From Tridacna crocea (lineage: Eukaryota > Mollusca > Bivalvia > Cardiida > Cardiidae): 64,000 bases of DNA. The stretch spans positions 10,606,245-10,670,244 of the forward strand of contig OX031066.1 in the NCBI GenBank assembly GCA_943736015.1. Direction: 5' to 3'. The notes beneath the pieces were generated by a model. The model saw only the letters and a program-made list of their open reading frames with translations. It did no database searches and had not been told where the DNA came from. Shown here in pieces: positions 34,252-45,800 of the stretch (positions are counted from its first letter, which is position 1; each line of letters starts with the position of its first letter). A program made the position numbers and the translations under genes.

Positions 34252-36298
34252 TTGAAAAGACCAAAACAAGGTCTTCTGCCACCTTGTTTTCTTGAATTTT
34301 GGCCCTTTTTCAGTGAAATCTGGCATGTGTGGATGGTGCATGCCTGGCAGTTTGCCAAGGACTGCACAGCAGCCTTTAAAAAAGACTTTAAATCCACTTT
34401 TATGCCGTTTTTTGTTCACTGTTTTCTATCGATTTATATTAGGGCGCCATTTTGTTTGGCTGACTGGGCCCATTTTGATTTCTCAAAGCCTCTCTGACTG
34501 GCAGACCGGGCCCATTTTTGAATTTCTCACAGCCTCTCTGATTGGCTGTTGGCACCCATTCTGATTTCCTAAAAGCTTCTGTGATTGGATAATTTCACAG
34601 AGGGATGAGATTTGATTCGATTAGTGGGAGGGGGGTATATATTTATCCTTATTGACCCCTTACCATACAATGACGCCTTTTAACACCCCTAAAAGAGAAG
34701 ACTTTGGAAAATAATCTGAGAAAAGGAGACAATGCAGGTTACCAGCATTTTCTCCTTTTCCCACAATGTTTTCTACCCTATCAAAGAAAATTTTGATTAG
34801 TAGTTATTCTTACATCTTATTGTATCTTTATGGCCTATTTTTTTAATTCTTCAAACGAAAACAAGATCTTTTTTTCATCGGAAAAAGTTTCTGCAACAGC
34901 AACCGGTTGCTTCTGAATTTTATTTTTTGGTGCAGCGGTTAAACATAACATTGACTTTTGACTCGCACGGTCACCAAAACTGACCCTGGTATGAAAACAG
35001 GGAAATGTTTCATTGACCTTTCTTGGATTTGTGCAACAGGTATCAATTGCCTCCAAAAGTGTCTAAGTTGATTTTACGATTTCATGCGCAGCAAGTAACC
35101 GTCTCATATTGGTGAGATGGTCATCGCAACCGAATCAATGGCCCTAGTGAGAAAAAATGAAAAAAGAAAAATCCCCATATTTGACTTGAGAAACAGGTGT
35201 CGTCTGCTATGAAATGTCCCGTAAGTCGATTTTTTCATGTTTTCGCGGATACGTTAACTGGCACCTACGAGACAGTAGTCAGCGTAAATGGATTTGTTGT
35301 CATGGTATAAAGAGATTGGAGGAAAAAAAAGTAGAAAATTAGTTACGTATATTTGACTTAAAAAACAGGTGTCGTCTGCTATGAAATGTCCCGTTAGTTG
35401 ATTTTTCATGTTTTCGCGGATACGTAACTGGCACCTACCAGACAGTAGTCAACGTAAATGGGTTTGTTGTCACGTACGATATAAAGAGATTGGAGAAAAA
35501 AAATAATAAAGAATTCAGTTCTCTTTCTTTGACTTATGCAACAGGAAGCAGTTGCTACTGAAAAGAGTCTTCATGTCTTTTTTTAGCCACTTATCACATC
35601 ATTTTCTGGTGTTCTCGCATGTGCGTAACTGGCACGTATGAAACAGTAGTCAACGTAACTGGGTTTCTTGTTGCGGTTTGAAGATATCAGAAAAATTATG
35701 CTTCAGTTCCTTGCTACTGAAAGAGTTTTCAGTCTTTTATTAGCCACTTGTCACATTGTTTTTTGTGCTTTTTGCATGTGCGTAACTGGCACGTATGAGA
35801 TGGTAATCAACGTAACTGGGTTTCTTGTCGTGGTTTAAAGCGATTAGAGAAAATAGCATTTCAGTTCCCTTAATTTGATTTATACAATAGGAAACAATTG
35901 CTACAGAAAGAGTTTTCAGTCTCTTTTTTTAGCAACTTCTCACAATTAATTTCTGTGTGTTTTTTTCACACTGTACATTGATCATTTTGGCTTATATGAA
36001 TTTGATGTGGCCCAAATCAGGAAATCCAATTAAAGGGTAAAGGGGGAATCAAGGGTTTACTTTAAGGGAAGTAACTCTTGCAAGGGGTTTGAAAAGACCA
36101 AAACAAGGTCTTCTGCCACCTTGTTTTCTTGAATTTTGGCCCTTTTTCAGTGAAATCTGGCATGTGTGGATGGTGCATGCCTGGCAGTTTGCCAAGGACT
36201 GCACAGCAGCCTTTAAAAAAGACTTTAAATCCACTTTTATGCCGTTTTTTGTTCACTGTTTTCTATCCATTTATATTAGGGCGCCATTTTGTTTGGCT

Positions 36299-36483
36299 GA
36301 CTGGACCCATTTTGATTTCTCAAAGCCTCTCTGACTGGCAGACCGGGCCCATTTTTGAATTTCTCACAGCCTCTCTGATTGGCTGTTGGCACCCATTCTG
36401 ATTTCCTAAAAGCTTCTGTGATTGGATAATTTCACAGAGGGATGAGATTTGATTGGATCATTGGGATGGGGGGTATATATTTA
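36299..36483 (+). promoter_or_regulatory. Promoter-like module of ~44-bp units (one per monomer)
   Basis: Units beginning GACTGG/GATTGG start at 36299, 36333, 36377 and 36420, each ending in a CTCTCT or TTCTGT word. ATTGG, the reverse of a CCAAT box, occurs at 36378, 36421, 36452 and 36460. The first lies in TCTGATTGGCTG, close to the NF-Y consensus. A G-run and TATATATTTA (36474-36483) follow immediately. Spacing and order resemble a pol II promoter firing rightward, but transcription is not shown by sequence alone. The older subfamily has the weaker TATATGTTTA at the same place. Confidence 0.45.
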
Positions 36484-36557
36484 TCCTTATTGACCCCTTA
36501 CCATACAATGACGCCTTTTAACACCCCTAAAAGAGAAGACTTTGGAAAATAATCTAA

Positions 36558-36598
36558 GAAAAGGAGACAATGCAGGTTACCAGCATTTTCTCCTTTTC
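36558..36598 (+). repeat. Monomer hairpin related to the TTAA-type MITE (one per monomer)
   Basis: 20-nt arms (GAAAAGGAGACAATGCAGGT and its near complement) around a single T; 18 of 20 positions pair. It occurs at about +469 from the landmark in essentially every monomer. The flanks also match the MITE at 6635-6863: ATTGACCCCTTACCATACAA resembles its TTAACCCATTATCACTCAAT end, and TGTTTTCTACCC follows the arm in both. Confidence 0.85.
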
Positions 36599-36739
36599 CC
36601 ACAATGTTTTCTACCCTATCAAAGAAAATTTTGATTATTAGTTATTCTTACATCTTATTGTATCTTTATGGCCTAATTTTTTAATTCTTCAAATGAAAAC
36701 AAGATTTTTTTTCATCGGAAAAAGTTTCTGCAACAACAA

Positions 36740-37790
36740 CCGCTTGCTTCTGAATTTTATTTTTTGGTGCAGCGGTTAAACATAACATTGACTTTTGACT
36801 CGCACGGTCACCAAAACTGACCCTGGTATGAAAACAGGGAAATGTTTCATTTACCTTTCTTCGATTTGTGCAACAGGTATCAATTGCCTCCAAAAGTGTC
36901 TAAGTTGATTTTACGATTTCATGCGCAGCACGTAACCATCTCATATGGGTGAGATGGTCATCGCAACCGAATCAATGGCCCTAGTGAGAAAAAATGAAAA
37001 AAGAAAAATCCCCATATTTGACTTGAGAAACAAGTGTCGTCAGCTATGAAATGTCCCGTAAGTCGATTTTTTCATGTTTTCGCCGATACATAACTGGCAC
37101 CTACGAGACAGTAGTCAGCGTAAATGGATTTGTTGTCATGGTATAAAGAGATTGGAGGAAAAAAAAATAGAAAATTTGTTCCCTATATTTGACTTGAGAA
37201 ACAGGTGTTGTCTGCTATGAAATGTCCCGTAAGTTGATTTTTCATGTTTTTGCGGATACGTAACTGGCACCTATGGGACGGTAGTCAACGTAAATGGGTT
37301 TGTTGTCACGTACGATATAGAGATTGGAGAAAAAAAATAATAAAGAATTCAGTTCTCTTTCTTTGACTTATGCAACAGGAAGCAGATGCTACTGAAAAGA
37401 GTCTTCATGTCTTTTTTTAGCCACTTATCACATCATTTTCTGTTGTTCTCGCATCTGCGTAACTGGCACATATGAAACGATAGTCAACGTAACTGGGTTT
37501 CTTTTGTTGCGGTTTGAAGATATCAGAAAAATTATGCTTCAGTTCCTTGCTACTGAAAAAGTTTTCAGTCTTTTTTAGCCACTTGTCACATTGTTTTCTG
37601 TGCTTTTTGCATGTGCGTAACTGGCACGTATGAGATGGTAATCAACGTAACTGGGTTTCTTGGCGTGGTTTAAAGCAATTAGAAAAAATAGCATTTCAGT
37701 TCCCTTTGTTTGATTTATGCAATAGGAAACAATTGCTACAGAAAGAGTTTTCAGTCCCTTTTTTTAGCAACTTCTCACAATTAATTTCTG
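36740..37790 (+). repeat. Diverged ~165-bp tandem subunits inside the monomer
   Basis: Subunits begin near 36740, 36910, 37049, 37219, 37409 and 37571, with a partial one after 37756. Shared words in the same order include GTAACTGGCAC, a TAGTCARCGTAA block, GGGTTTSTTGTC, RAAGMGATTRGA, a T-rich tract with TTTGAYTTATGCAAYAGG, and a closing TTGC.. word. Subunits within a monomer differ much more than the same subunit between monomers. The 1.84-kb unit thus arose after the subunit array. Confidence 0.85.
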
Positions 37791-40700
37791 TGTGTTTTTT
37801 TTACACTGTACATTGATCATTTTGGCTTATATGAATTTGATGTGGCCCAAATCAGGAAATCCAATTAAAGGGTAAAGGGGGGATCAAGGGTTTACTTTAA
37901 GGGAAGTAACTCTTGCAAGGGGCTTGAAAAGACCAAAACAAGGTCTTCTGCCACCTTGTTTTCTTGAATTTTGGCCCTTTTTCAGTGAAATCTGGCATGT
38001 GTGGATGGTGCATGCCTGGCAGTTTGCCAAGGACTGCACAGCAGCCTTTAAAAAAGACTTTAAATCCACTTTTATGCCGTTTTTTGTTCACTGTTTTCTA
38101 TCGATTTATATTAGGGCGCCATTTTGTTTGGCTGACTGGGCCCATTTTGATTTCTCAAAGCCTCTCTGACTGGCAGACCGGGCCCATTTTTGAATTTCTC
38201 ACAGCCTCTCTGATTGGCTGTTGGCACCCATTCTGATTTCCTAAAGCTTCTGTAATTGGATAATTTCACAGAGGGATGAGATTTGATTGGATGATTGGGA
38301 GGGGGGGTATATATTTATCCTTATTGACCCCTTACCATACAATGACGACTTTTAACACCCCTAAAAGAGAAGGCTTTGGAAAATAATCGGAGAAAAGGAG
38401 ACAATGCAGGTTACCAGTATTTTCTCCTTTTCCCACAATGTTTTCTACCCTATCAAAGAAAATTTTGATTATTAGTTATTCTTACATCTTATTGTATCTT
38501 TATTGCCTATTTTTTTAATTCTTCAAATGAAAACAAGATCTTATTTTCATCAAAAAATGTTTCTGCAACAGCAACCGGTTGCTTCTGAATTTTATTTTTT
38601 GGTGCAGCGGTTAAACATAACATTGACTTTTGACTCGCACGGTCACCAAAACTGACCCTGGTATGAAAACAGGGAAATGTTTCATTGACCTTTCTTGGAT
38701 TTGTGCAACAGGTATCAATTGCCTCCAAAAGTGTCTAAGTTGATTTTACGATTTCATGCGCAGCACGTAACCTTCTCATATGGGTGAGATGGTCATCGCA
38801 ACCGAATCAATGGCCCTAGTGAGAAAAAATGAAAAAGAAAAATCCCCATATTTGACTTGAGAAACAAGTGTCGTCAGCTATGAAATGTCCCGTAAGTCGA
38901 TTTTTTCATGTTTTCGCCGATACATAACTGGCACCTACGAGACAGTAGTCAGCGTAAATGGATTTGTTGTCATGGTATAAAGAGATTGGAGGAAAAAAAA
39001 ATAGAAAATTTGTTCCCTATATTTGACTTGAGAAACAGGTGTCGTCTGCTATGAAATGTCCCGTAAGTTGATTTTTCATGTTTTCGCGGATACGTAACTG
39101 GCACCTACGGGACGGTAGTCAACGTGAATGGGTTTGTTGTCACGTACGATATAAAGAGATTGGAGTAAAAAAATAATAAAGAATTCAGTTCTCTTTCTTT
39201 GACTTATGCAACAGGAAGCAGTTGCTACTGAAAAGAGTCTTCATGTCTTTTTTTAGCCACTTATCACATCATTTTCTGGTGTTCTCGCATGTGCGTAAAT
39301 GGCACGTATGAAACGATATTCAACGTAACTGGGTTTCTTTTGTTGCGGTTTGAAGATATCAGAAAAATTATGCTTCATTTCCTTGCTACTGAAAGAGTTT
39401 TCAGACCTTTTTTAGCCACTTGTCACATTGTTTTCTGTGCTTTTTGCATGTGCATAACTGGCAGGTATGAGATGGTAATCAACGTAACTTGGTTTCTTGT
39501 CGTGGTTTAAAGCAATTAGAAAAAATAGCATTTCAGTTCCCTTTGTTTGATTTATGCAATAGGAAACAATTGCTACAGAAAGAGTTTTCAGTCTCTTTTT
39601 TTAGCAACTTCTCACAATTAATTTCTGTGTGTTTTTTTCACACTGTACATTGATCATTTTGGCTTATATGAATTTGATGTGGCCCAAATCAGGAAATCCA
39701 ATTAAAGGGTAAAGGGGGGGGATCAAGGGTTTACTTAAAGGGAAGTAACTCTTGCAAGGGGTTTGAAAAGACCAAAACAAGGTCTTCTGCCACCTTGTTT
39801 TCTTGAATTTTGGCCCTTTTTCAGTGAAATCTGGCATGTGTGGATGGTGCATGCCTGGCAGTTTGCCAAGGACTGCACAGCAGCCTTTAAAAAAGACTTT
39901 AAATCCACTTTTATGCCGTTTTTTGTTCACTGTTTTCTATCGATTTATATTAGGGCGCCATTTTGTTTGGCTGACTGGGCCCATTTTGATTTCTCAAAGC
40001 CTCTCTGACTGGCAGACCGGGCCCATTTTTTAATTTCTCACAGCCTCTCTGATTGGCTGTTGGCACCCATTCTGATTTCCTAAAAGCTTCTGTGATTGGA
40101 TAATTTCAACGAGGGATGAGATTTGATTGGATTAGTGGGAGGGGGGTATATACTTATCCTTATTGACCTCTTACCATACAATGACGCCTTTCAACACCCC
40201 TAAAAGAGAAGGCTTTGGAAAATAATCTGAGAAAAGGAGACAATGCAGGTTACCAGCATTTTCTCCTTTTCCCACAATGTTTTCTACCCTATCAAAGAAA
40301 ATTTTGATTATTAGTTATTCTTACATCTTATTGTATCTTTATGGCCTATTTTTTTAATTCTTCAAACAAAAACAAGATCTTTTTTTCATCGGAAAAAGTT
40401 TCTGCAACAGCAACCGCTTGCTTCTGAATTTTATTTTTTGGTGCAGCGGTTAAACATAACATTGACTTTTAACTCGCACGGTCACCAAAACTGACCCTGG
40501 TAGGAAAACAGGGAAATGTTTCATTGACCTTTCTTGGATTTGTGCAACAGGTATCAATTGCCTCCAAAAGTGTCTAAGTTGATTTTACGATTTCATGCGC
40601 AGCATGTAACCGTCTCATATTGGTGAGATGGTCATCGCAACCGAATCAATGGCCCTAGTGAGAAAAATCGAAAAAAGAAAAATCCCCATATTTGACTTGA

Positions 40701-42855
40701 GAAACAGGTGTCGTCTGCTATGAAATGTCCCGTAAGTCGATTTTTTCATGTTTTCGCGGATACGTAACTGGCACCTACGAGACAGTAGTCAGCGTAAATG
40801 GATTTGTTGTCATGGTATAAAGAGATTGGAGGAAAAAAAAATAGAAAATTTGTTCCCTATATTTGACTTAAGAAACAGGTGTCGTCTGCTATGAAATGTC
40901 CCGTAAGTCGATTTTTCATGTTTTTGCGGATACGTAACTGGCACCTACGAGAAAGTACTCAATGTAAATGGGTTTGTTGTCACGTACGATATAAAGAGAT
41001 TGGAGAAAAAAAATAATAAAGAATTCAGTTCTCTTTCTTTGACTTATGCAACAGGAAGCAGATGCTACTGAAAAGAGTCTTCATGTCTTTTTTTAGCCAC
41101 TTATCACATCATTTTCTGGTGTTCTCGCATGTGCGTAACTGGCACGTATGAAACAGTAGTCAACGTAACTGGGTTTCTTGTTGCGGTTTGAAGATATCAG
41201 AAAAATTATGCTTCAGTTCCTTGCTACTGAAAGAGTTTTCAGTCTTTTTTTAGCCACTTGTCACATTGTTTTCTGTGCTTTTTGCATGTGCGTAACTGGC
41301 ACGTATGAGATGGTAATCAACGTAACTGGGTTTCTTGTCGTGGTTTAAAGCGATTAGAAAAAATAGCATTTCAGTTCCCTTTGTTTGATTTATGCAATAG
41401 GAAACAATTGCTACAGAAAGAGTTTTCAGTCTCTTTTTTTAGCAACTTCTCACAATTAATTTCTGTGTGTTTTTTTCACACTGTACATTGATCATTTTGG
41501 CTTATATGAATTTGATGTGGCCCAAATCAGGAAATCCAATTAAAGGGTAAAGGGGGGAATCAAGGGTTTACTTTAAGGGAAGTAACTCTTGCAAGGGGCT
41601 TGAAAAGACCAAAACAAGGTCTTCTGCCACCTTGTTTTCTTTAATTTTGGCCCTTTTTCAGTGAAATCTGGCATGTGTGGATGGTGCATGCCTGGCAGTT
41701 TGCCAAGGACTGCACAGCAGCCTTTAAAAAAGACTTTAAATCCACTTTTATGCCGTTTTTTGTTCACTGTTTTCTATCGATTTATATTAGGGCGCCATTT
41801 TGTTTGGCTGACTGGGCCCATTTTGATTTCTCAAAGCCTCTCTGACTGGCAGACCGGGCCCATTTTTGAATTTCTCACAGCCTCTCTGATTGGCTGTTGG
41901 CACCCATTCTGATTTCCTAAAAGCTTCTGTGATTGGATAATCTCACAGAGGGATGAGATTTGATTGGATGATTGGGAGGGGGGTATATATTTATCCTTAT
42001 TGACCCCTTACCATACAATGACGCCTTTTAACACCCCTAAAAGAGAAGACTTCGGAAAATAATCTGAGAAAAGGAGACAATGCAGGTTACCAGCATTTTC
42101 TCCTTTTCCCACAATGTTTTCTACCCTATCAAAGAAAATTTTGATTATTAGTTATTCTTACATCTTATTGTATCTTTATGGCCTATTTTTTTAATTCTTC
42201 AAATGAAAACAAGATTTTTTTTCATCTGAAAAAGTTTCTGCAACAGCAACCGCTTGCTTCTGAATTTTATTTTTTGGTGCAGCGGTTAAACATAACATTG
42301 ACTTTTGACTCGCACGGTCACCAAAACTGACCCTGGTATGAAAACAGGGAATGTTTCATTTACCTTTCTTGGATTTGTGCAACAGGTATCAATTGCCTCC
42401 AAAAGTGTCTAAGTTGATTTTACGATTTCATGCGCAGCACGTAACCGTCTCATATGGGTGAGATGGTCATCGCAACCGAATCATTGGCCCTAGTGAGAAA
42501 AAATGAAAAAAGAAAAATCCCCATATTTGACTTGAGAAACAGGTGTCGTCTACTATGAAATGTCCCTTAAGTCGATTTTTTCATGTTTTCGCGGATACGT
42601 AACTGGCACCTACGAGACAGTAGTCAGCGTAAATGGATTTGTTGTCATGGTATAAAGAGATTGGAGGAAAAAAAAATAGAAAATTTGTTCCCTATATTTG
42701 ACTTAAGAAACAGGTGTCGTCTGCTATGAAATGTCCCATAAGTCGATTTTTCATGTTTTTGCGGATACGTAACTGGCACCTACGAGAAAGTAGTCAACGT
42801 AAATGGGTTTGTTGTCACGTACGATATAAAGAGATTGCAGAAAAAAAATAATAAA

Positions 42856-42880
42856 GAATTCAGTTCTAGAATTCAGTTCT
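42856..42880 (+). repeat. Private short duplication GAATTCAGTTCTA x2
   Basis: GAATTCAGTTCTA is followed at once by GAATTCAGTTCTC. It is found only here and at 48379-48403 within the array, giving both monomers an extra ~12 bp (1,848 and 1,849 bp). Confidence 0.95.
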
Positions 42881-45800
42881 CTTTCTTTGACTTATGCAAC
42901 AGGAAGCAGTTGCTACTGAAAAGAGTCTTCATGTCTTTTTTTAGCCACTTATCACATCATTTTCTGGTGTTCTCGCATGTGCGTAACTGGCACGTATGAA
43001 ACAGTAGTCAACGTAACTGGCTTTCTTGTTGCGGTTTGAAGATATCAGAAAAATTATGCTTCAGTTCCTTGCTACTGAAAGAGTTTTCAGTCTTTTTTTA
43101 GCCACTTGTCACATTGTTTTCTGTGCTTTTTGCATGTGCGTAACTGGCACGTATGAGATGGTAATCAACGTAACTGGGTTTCTTGTCGTGGTTTAAAGCG
43201 ATTAGAAAAAATAGCATTTCAGTTCCCTTTGTTTGATTTATGCAATAGGAAACAATTGCTACAGAAAGAGTTTTCAGTCTCTTTTTTTAGCAACTTCTCA
43301 CAATTAATTTCTGTGTGTTTTTTTCACACTGTACATTGATCATTTTGGCTTATATGAATTTGATGTGGCCCAAATCAGGAAATCCAATTAAAGGGTAAAG
43401 GGGGGAATCAAGGGTTTACTTTAAGGGAAGTAACTCTTGCAAGGGGCTTGAAAAGACCAAAACAAGGTCTTCTGCCACCTTGTTTTCTTTAATTTTGGCC
43501 CTTTTTCAGTGAAATCTGGCATGTGTGGATGGTGCATGCCTGGCAGTTTGCCAAGGACTGCACAGCAGCCTTTAAAAAAGACTTTAAATCCACTTTTATG
43601 CCGTTTTTTGTTCACTGTTTTCTATCGATTTATATTAGGGCGCCATTTTGTTTGGCTGACTGGGCCCATTTTGATTTCTCAAAGCCTCTCTGACTGGCAG
43701 ACCGGGCCCATTTTTGAATTTCTCACAGCCTCTCTGATTGGCTGTTGGCACCCATTCTGATTTCCTAAAAGCTTCTGTGATTGGATAATCTCACAGAGGG
43801 ATGAGATTTGATTGGATGATTGGGAGGGGGGGTATATATTTATCCTTATTGACCCCTTACCATACAATGACGCCTTTTAACACCCCTAAAAGAGAAGACT
43901 TTGGAAAATAATCTGAGAAAAGGAGACAATGCAGGTTACCAGCATTTTCTCCTTTTCCCACAATGTTTTCTACCCTATCAAAGAAAATTTTGATTATTAG
44001 TTATTCTTACATCTTATTGTATCTTTATGGCCTATTTTTTTAATTCTTCAAACGAAAACAAGATTTTTTTCATCTGAAAAAGTTTCTGCAACAGCAACCG
44101 CTTGCTTCTGAATTTTATTTTTTGGTGCAGCGGTTAAACATAACATTGACTTTTGACTCGCACGGTCACCAAAACTGACCCTGGTATGAAAACAGGGAAA
44201 TGTTTCATTTACCTTTCTTGGATTTGTGCAACAGGTATCAATTGCCTCCAAAAGTGTCTAAGTTGATTTTACGATTTCATGCGCAGCACGTAACCGTCTC
44301 ATATGGGTGAGATGGTAATCGCAACCGAATCATTGGCCCTAGTGAGAAAAAATGAAAAAAGAAAAATCCCCATATTTGACTTGAGAAACAGGTGTCGTCT
44401 GCTATGAAATGTCCCGTAAGTCGATTTTTTCATGTTTTCGCGGATACGTAACTGGCACCTACGAGACAGTAGTCAGCGTAAATGGATTTGTTGTCATGGT
44501 ATAAAGAGATTGGAGGAAAAAAAAATAGAAAATTTGTTCCCTATATTTGACTTAAGAAACAGGTGTCGTCTGCTATGAAATGTCCCGTAAGTCGATTTTT
44601 CATGTTTTTGCGGATACGTAACTGGCACCTACGAGAAAGTAGTCAACGTAAATGGGTTTGTTGTCACGTACGATATAAAGAGATTGGAGAAAAAAAATAA
44701 TAAAGAATTCAGTTCTCTTTTTTTGACTTATGCAACAGGAAGCAGTTGCTACTGAAAAGAGTCTTCATGTCTTTTTTTAGCCACTTATCACATCATTTTC
44801 TGGTGTTCTCGCATGTGCGTAACTGGCACGTATGAAACAGTAGTCAACGTAACTGGGTTTCTTGTTGCGGTTTGAAGATATCAGAAAAATTATGCTTCAG
44901 TTCCTTGCTACTGAAAGAGTTTTCAGTCTTTTTTTAGCCACTTGTCACATTGTTTTCTGTGCTTTTTGCATGTGCGTAACTGGCACGTATGAGATGGTAA
45001 TCAACGTAAATGGGTTTCTTGTCGTGGTTTAAAGCGATTAGAAAAAATAGCATTTCAGTTCCCTTTGTTTGATTTATGCAATAGGAAACAATTGCTACAG
45101 AAAGAGTTTTCAGTCTCTTTTTTTAGCAACTTCTCACAATTAATTTCTGTGTGTTTTTTTCACACTGTACATTGATCATTTTGGCTTATATGAATTTGAT
45201 GTGGCCCAAATCAGGAAATCCAATTAAAGGGTAAAGGGGGGAATCAAGGGTTTACTTTAAGGGAAGTAACTCTTGGAAGGGGCTTGAAAAGACCAAACAA
45301 GGTCTTCTGCCACCTTGTTTTCTTTAATTTTGGCCCTTTTTCAGTAAAATCTGGCATGTGTGGATGGTGCATGCCTGGCAGTTTGCCAAGGACTGCACAG
45401 CAGCCTTTAAAAAAGACTTTAAATCCACTTTTATGCCGTTTTTTGTTCACTGTTTTCTATCGATTTATATTAGGGCGCCATTTTGTTTGGCTGACTGGGC
45501 CCATTTTGATTTCTCAAAGCCTCTCTGACTGGCAGACCGGGCCCATTTTTGAATTTCTCACAGCCTCTCTGATTGGCTGTTGGCACCCATTCTGATTTCC
45601 TAAAAGCTTCTGTGATTGGATAATTTCACAGAGGGATGAGATTTGATTGGATGATTGGGAGGGGGGGGGTATATATTTATCCTTATTGACCCCTTACCAT
45701 ACAATGACGCCTTTTAACACCCCTAAAAGAGAAGACTTTGGAAAATAATCTGAGAAAAGGAGACAATGCAGGTTACCAGCATTTTCTCCTTTTCCCACAA

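Larger units (their letters stand above)
36089..37923 (+). repeat. Representative satellite monomer (1,835 bp)
   Basis: Order of parts: a unique-looking ~210-bp stretch with the GGTCTTCTGCCACCTTG landmark; the ~44-bp unit module with ATTGG and TATA motifs (36299-36483); a MITE-related segment with hairpin (about 36485-36670); then six or seven diverged ~140-190-bp subunits (about 36740-37790) and a short GTGTGT tract. All other monomers follow the same order. Confidence 0.9.

Noticed and set aside
36558-36598. Intrinsic transcription terminator or microRNA precursor at the monomer hairpin
   Set aside because: The context is eukaryotic, so a bacterial terminator does not apply. The stem is only 20 bp with a one-base loop, too short and tight for a typical pre-miRNA. 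A MITE relic explains it better.
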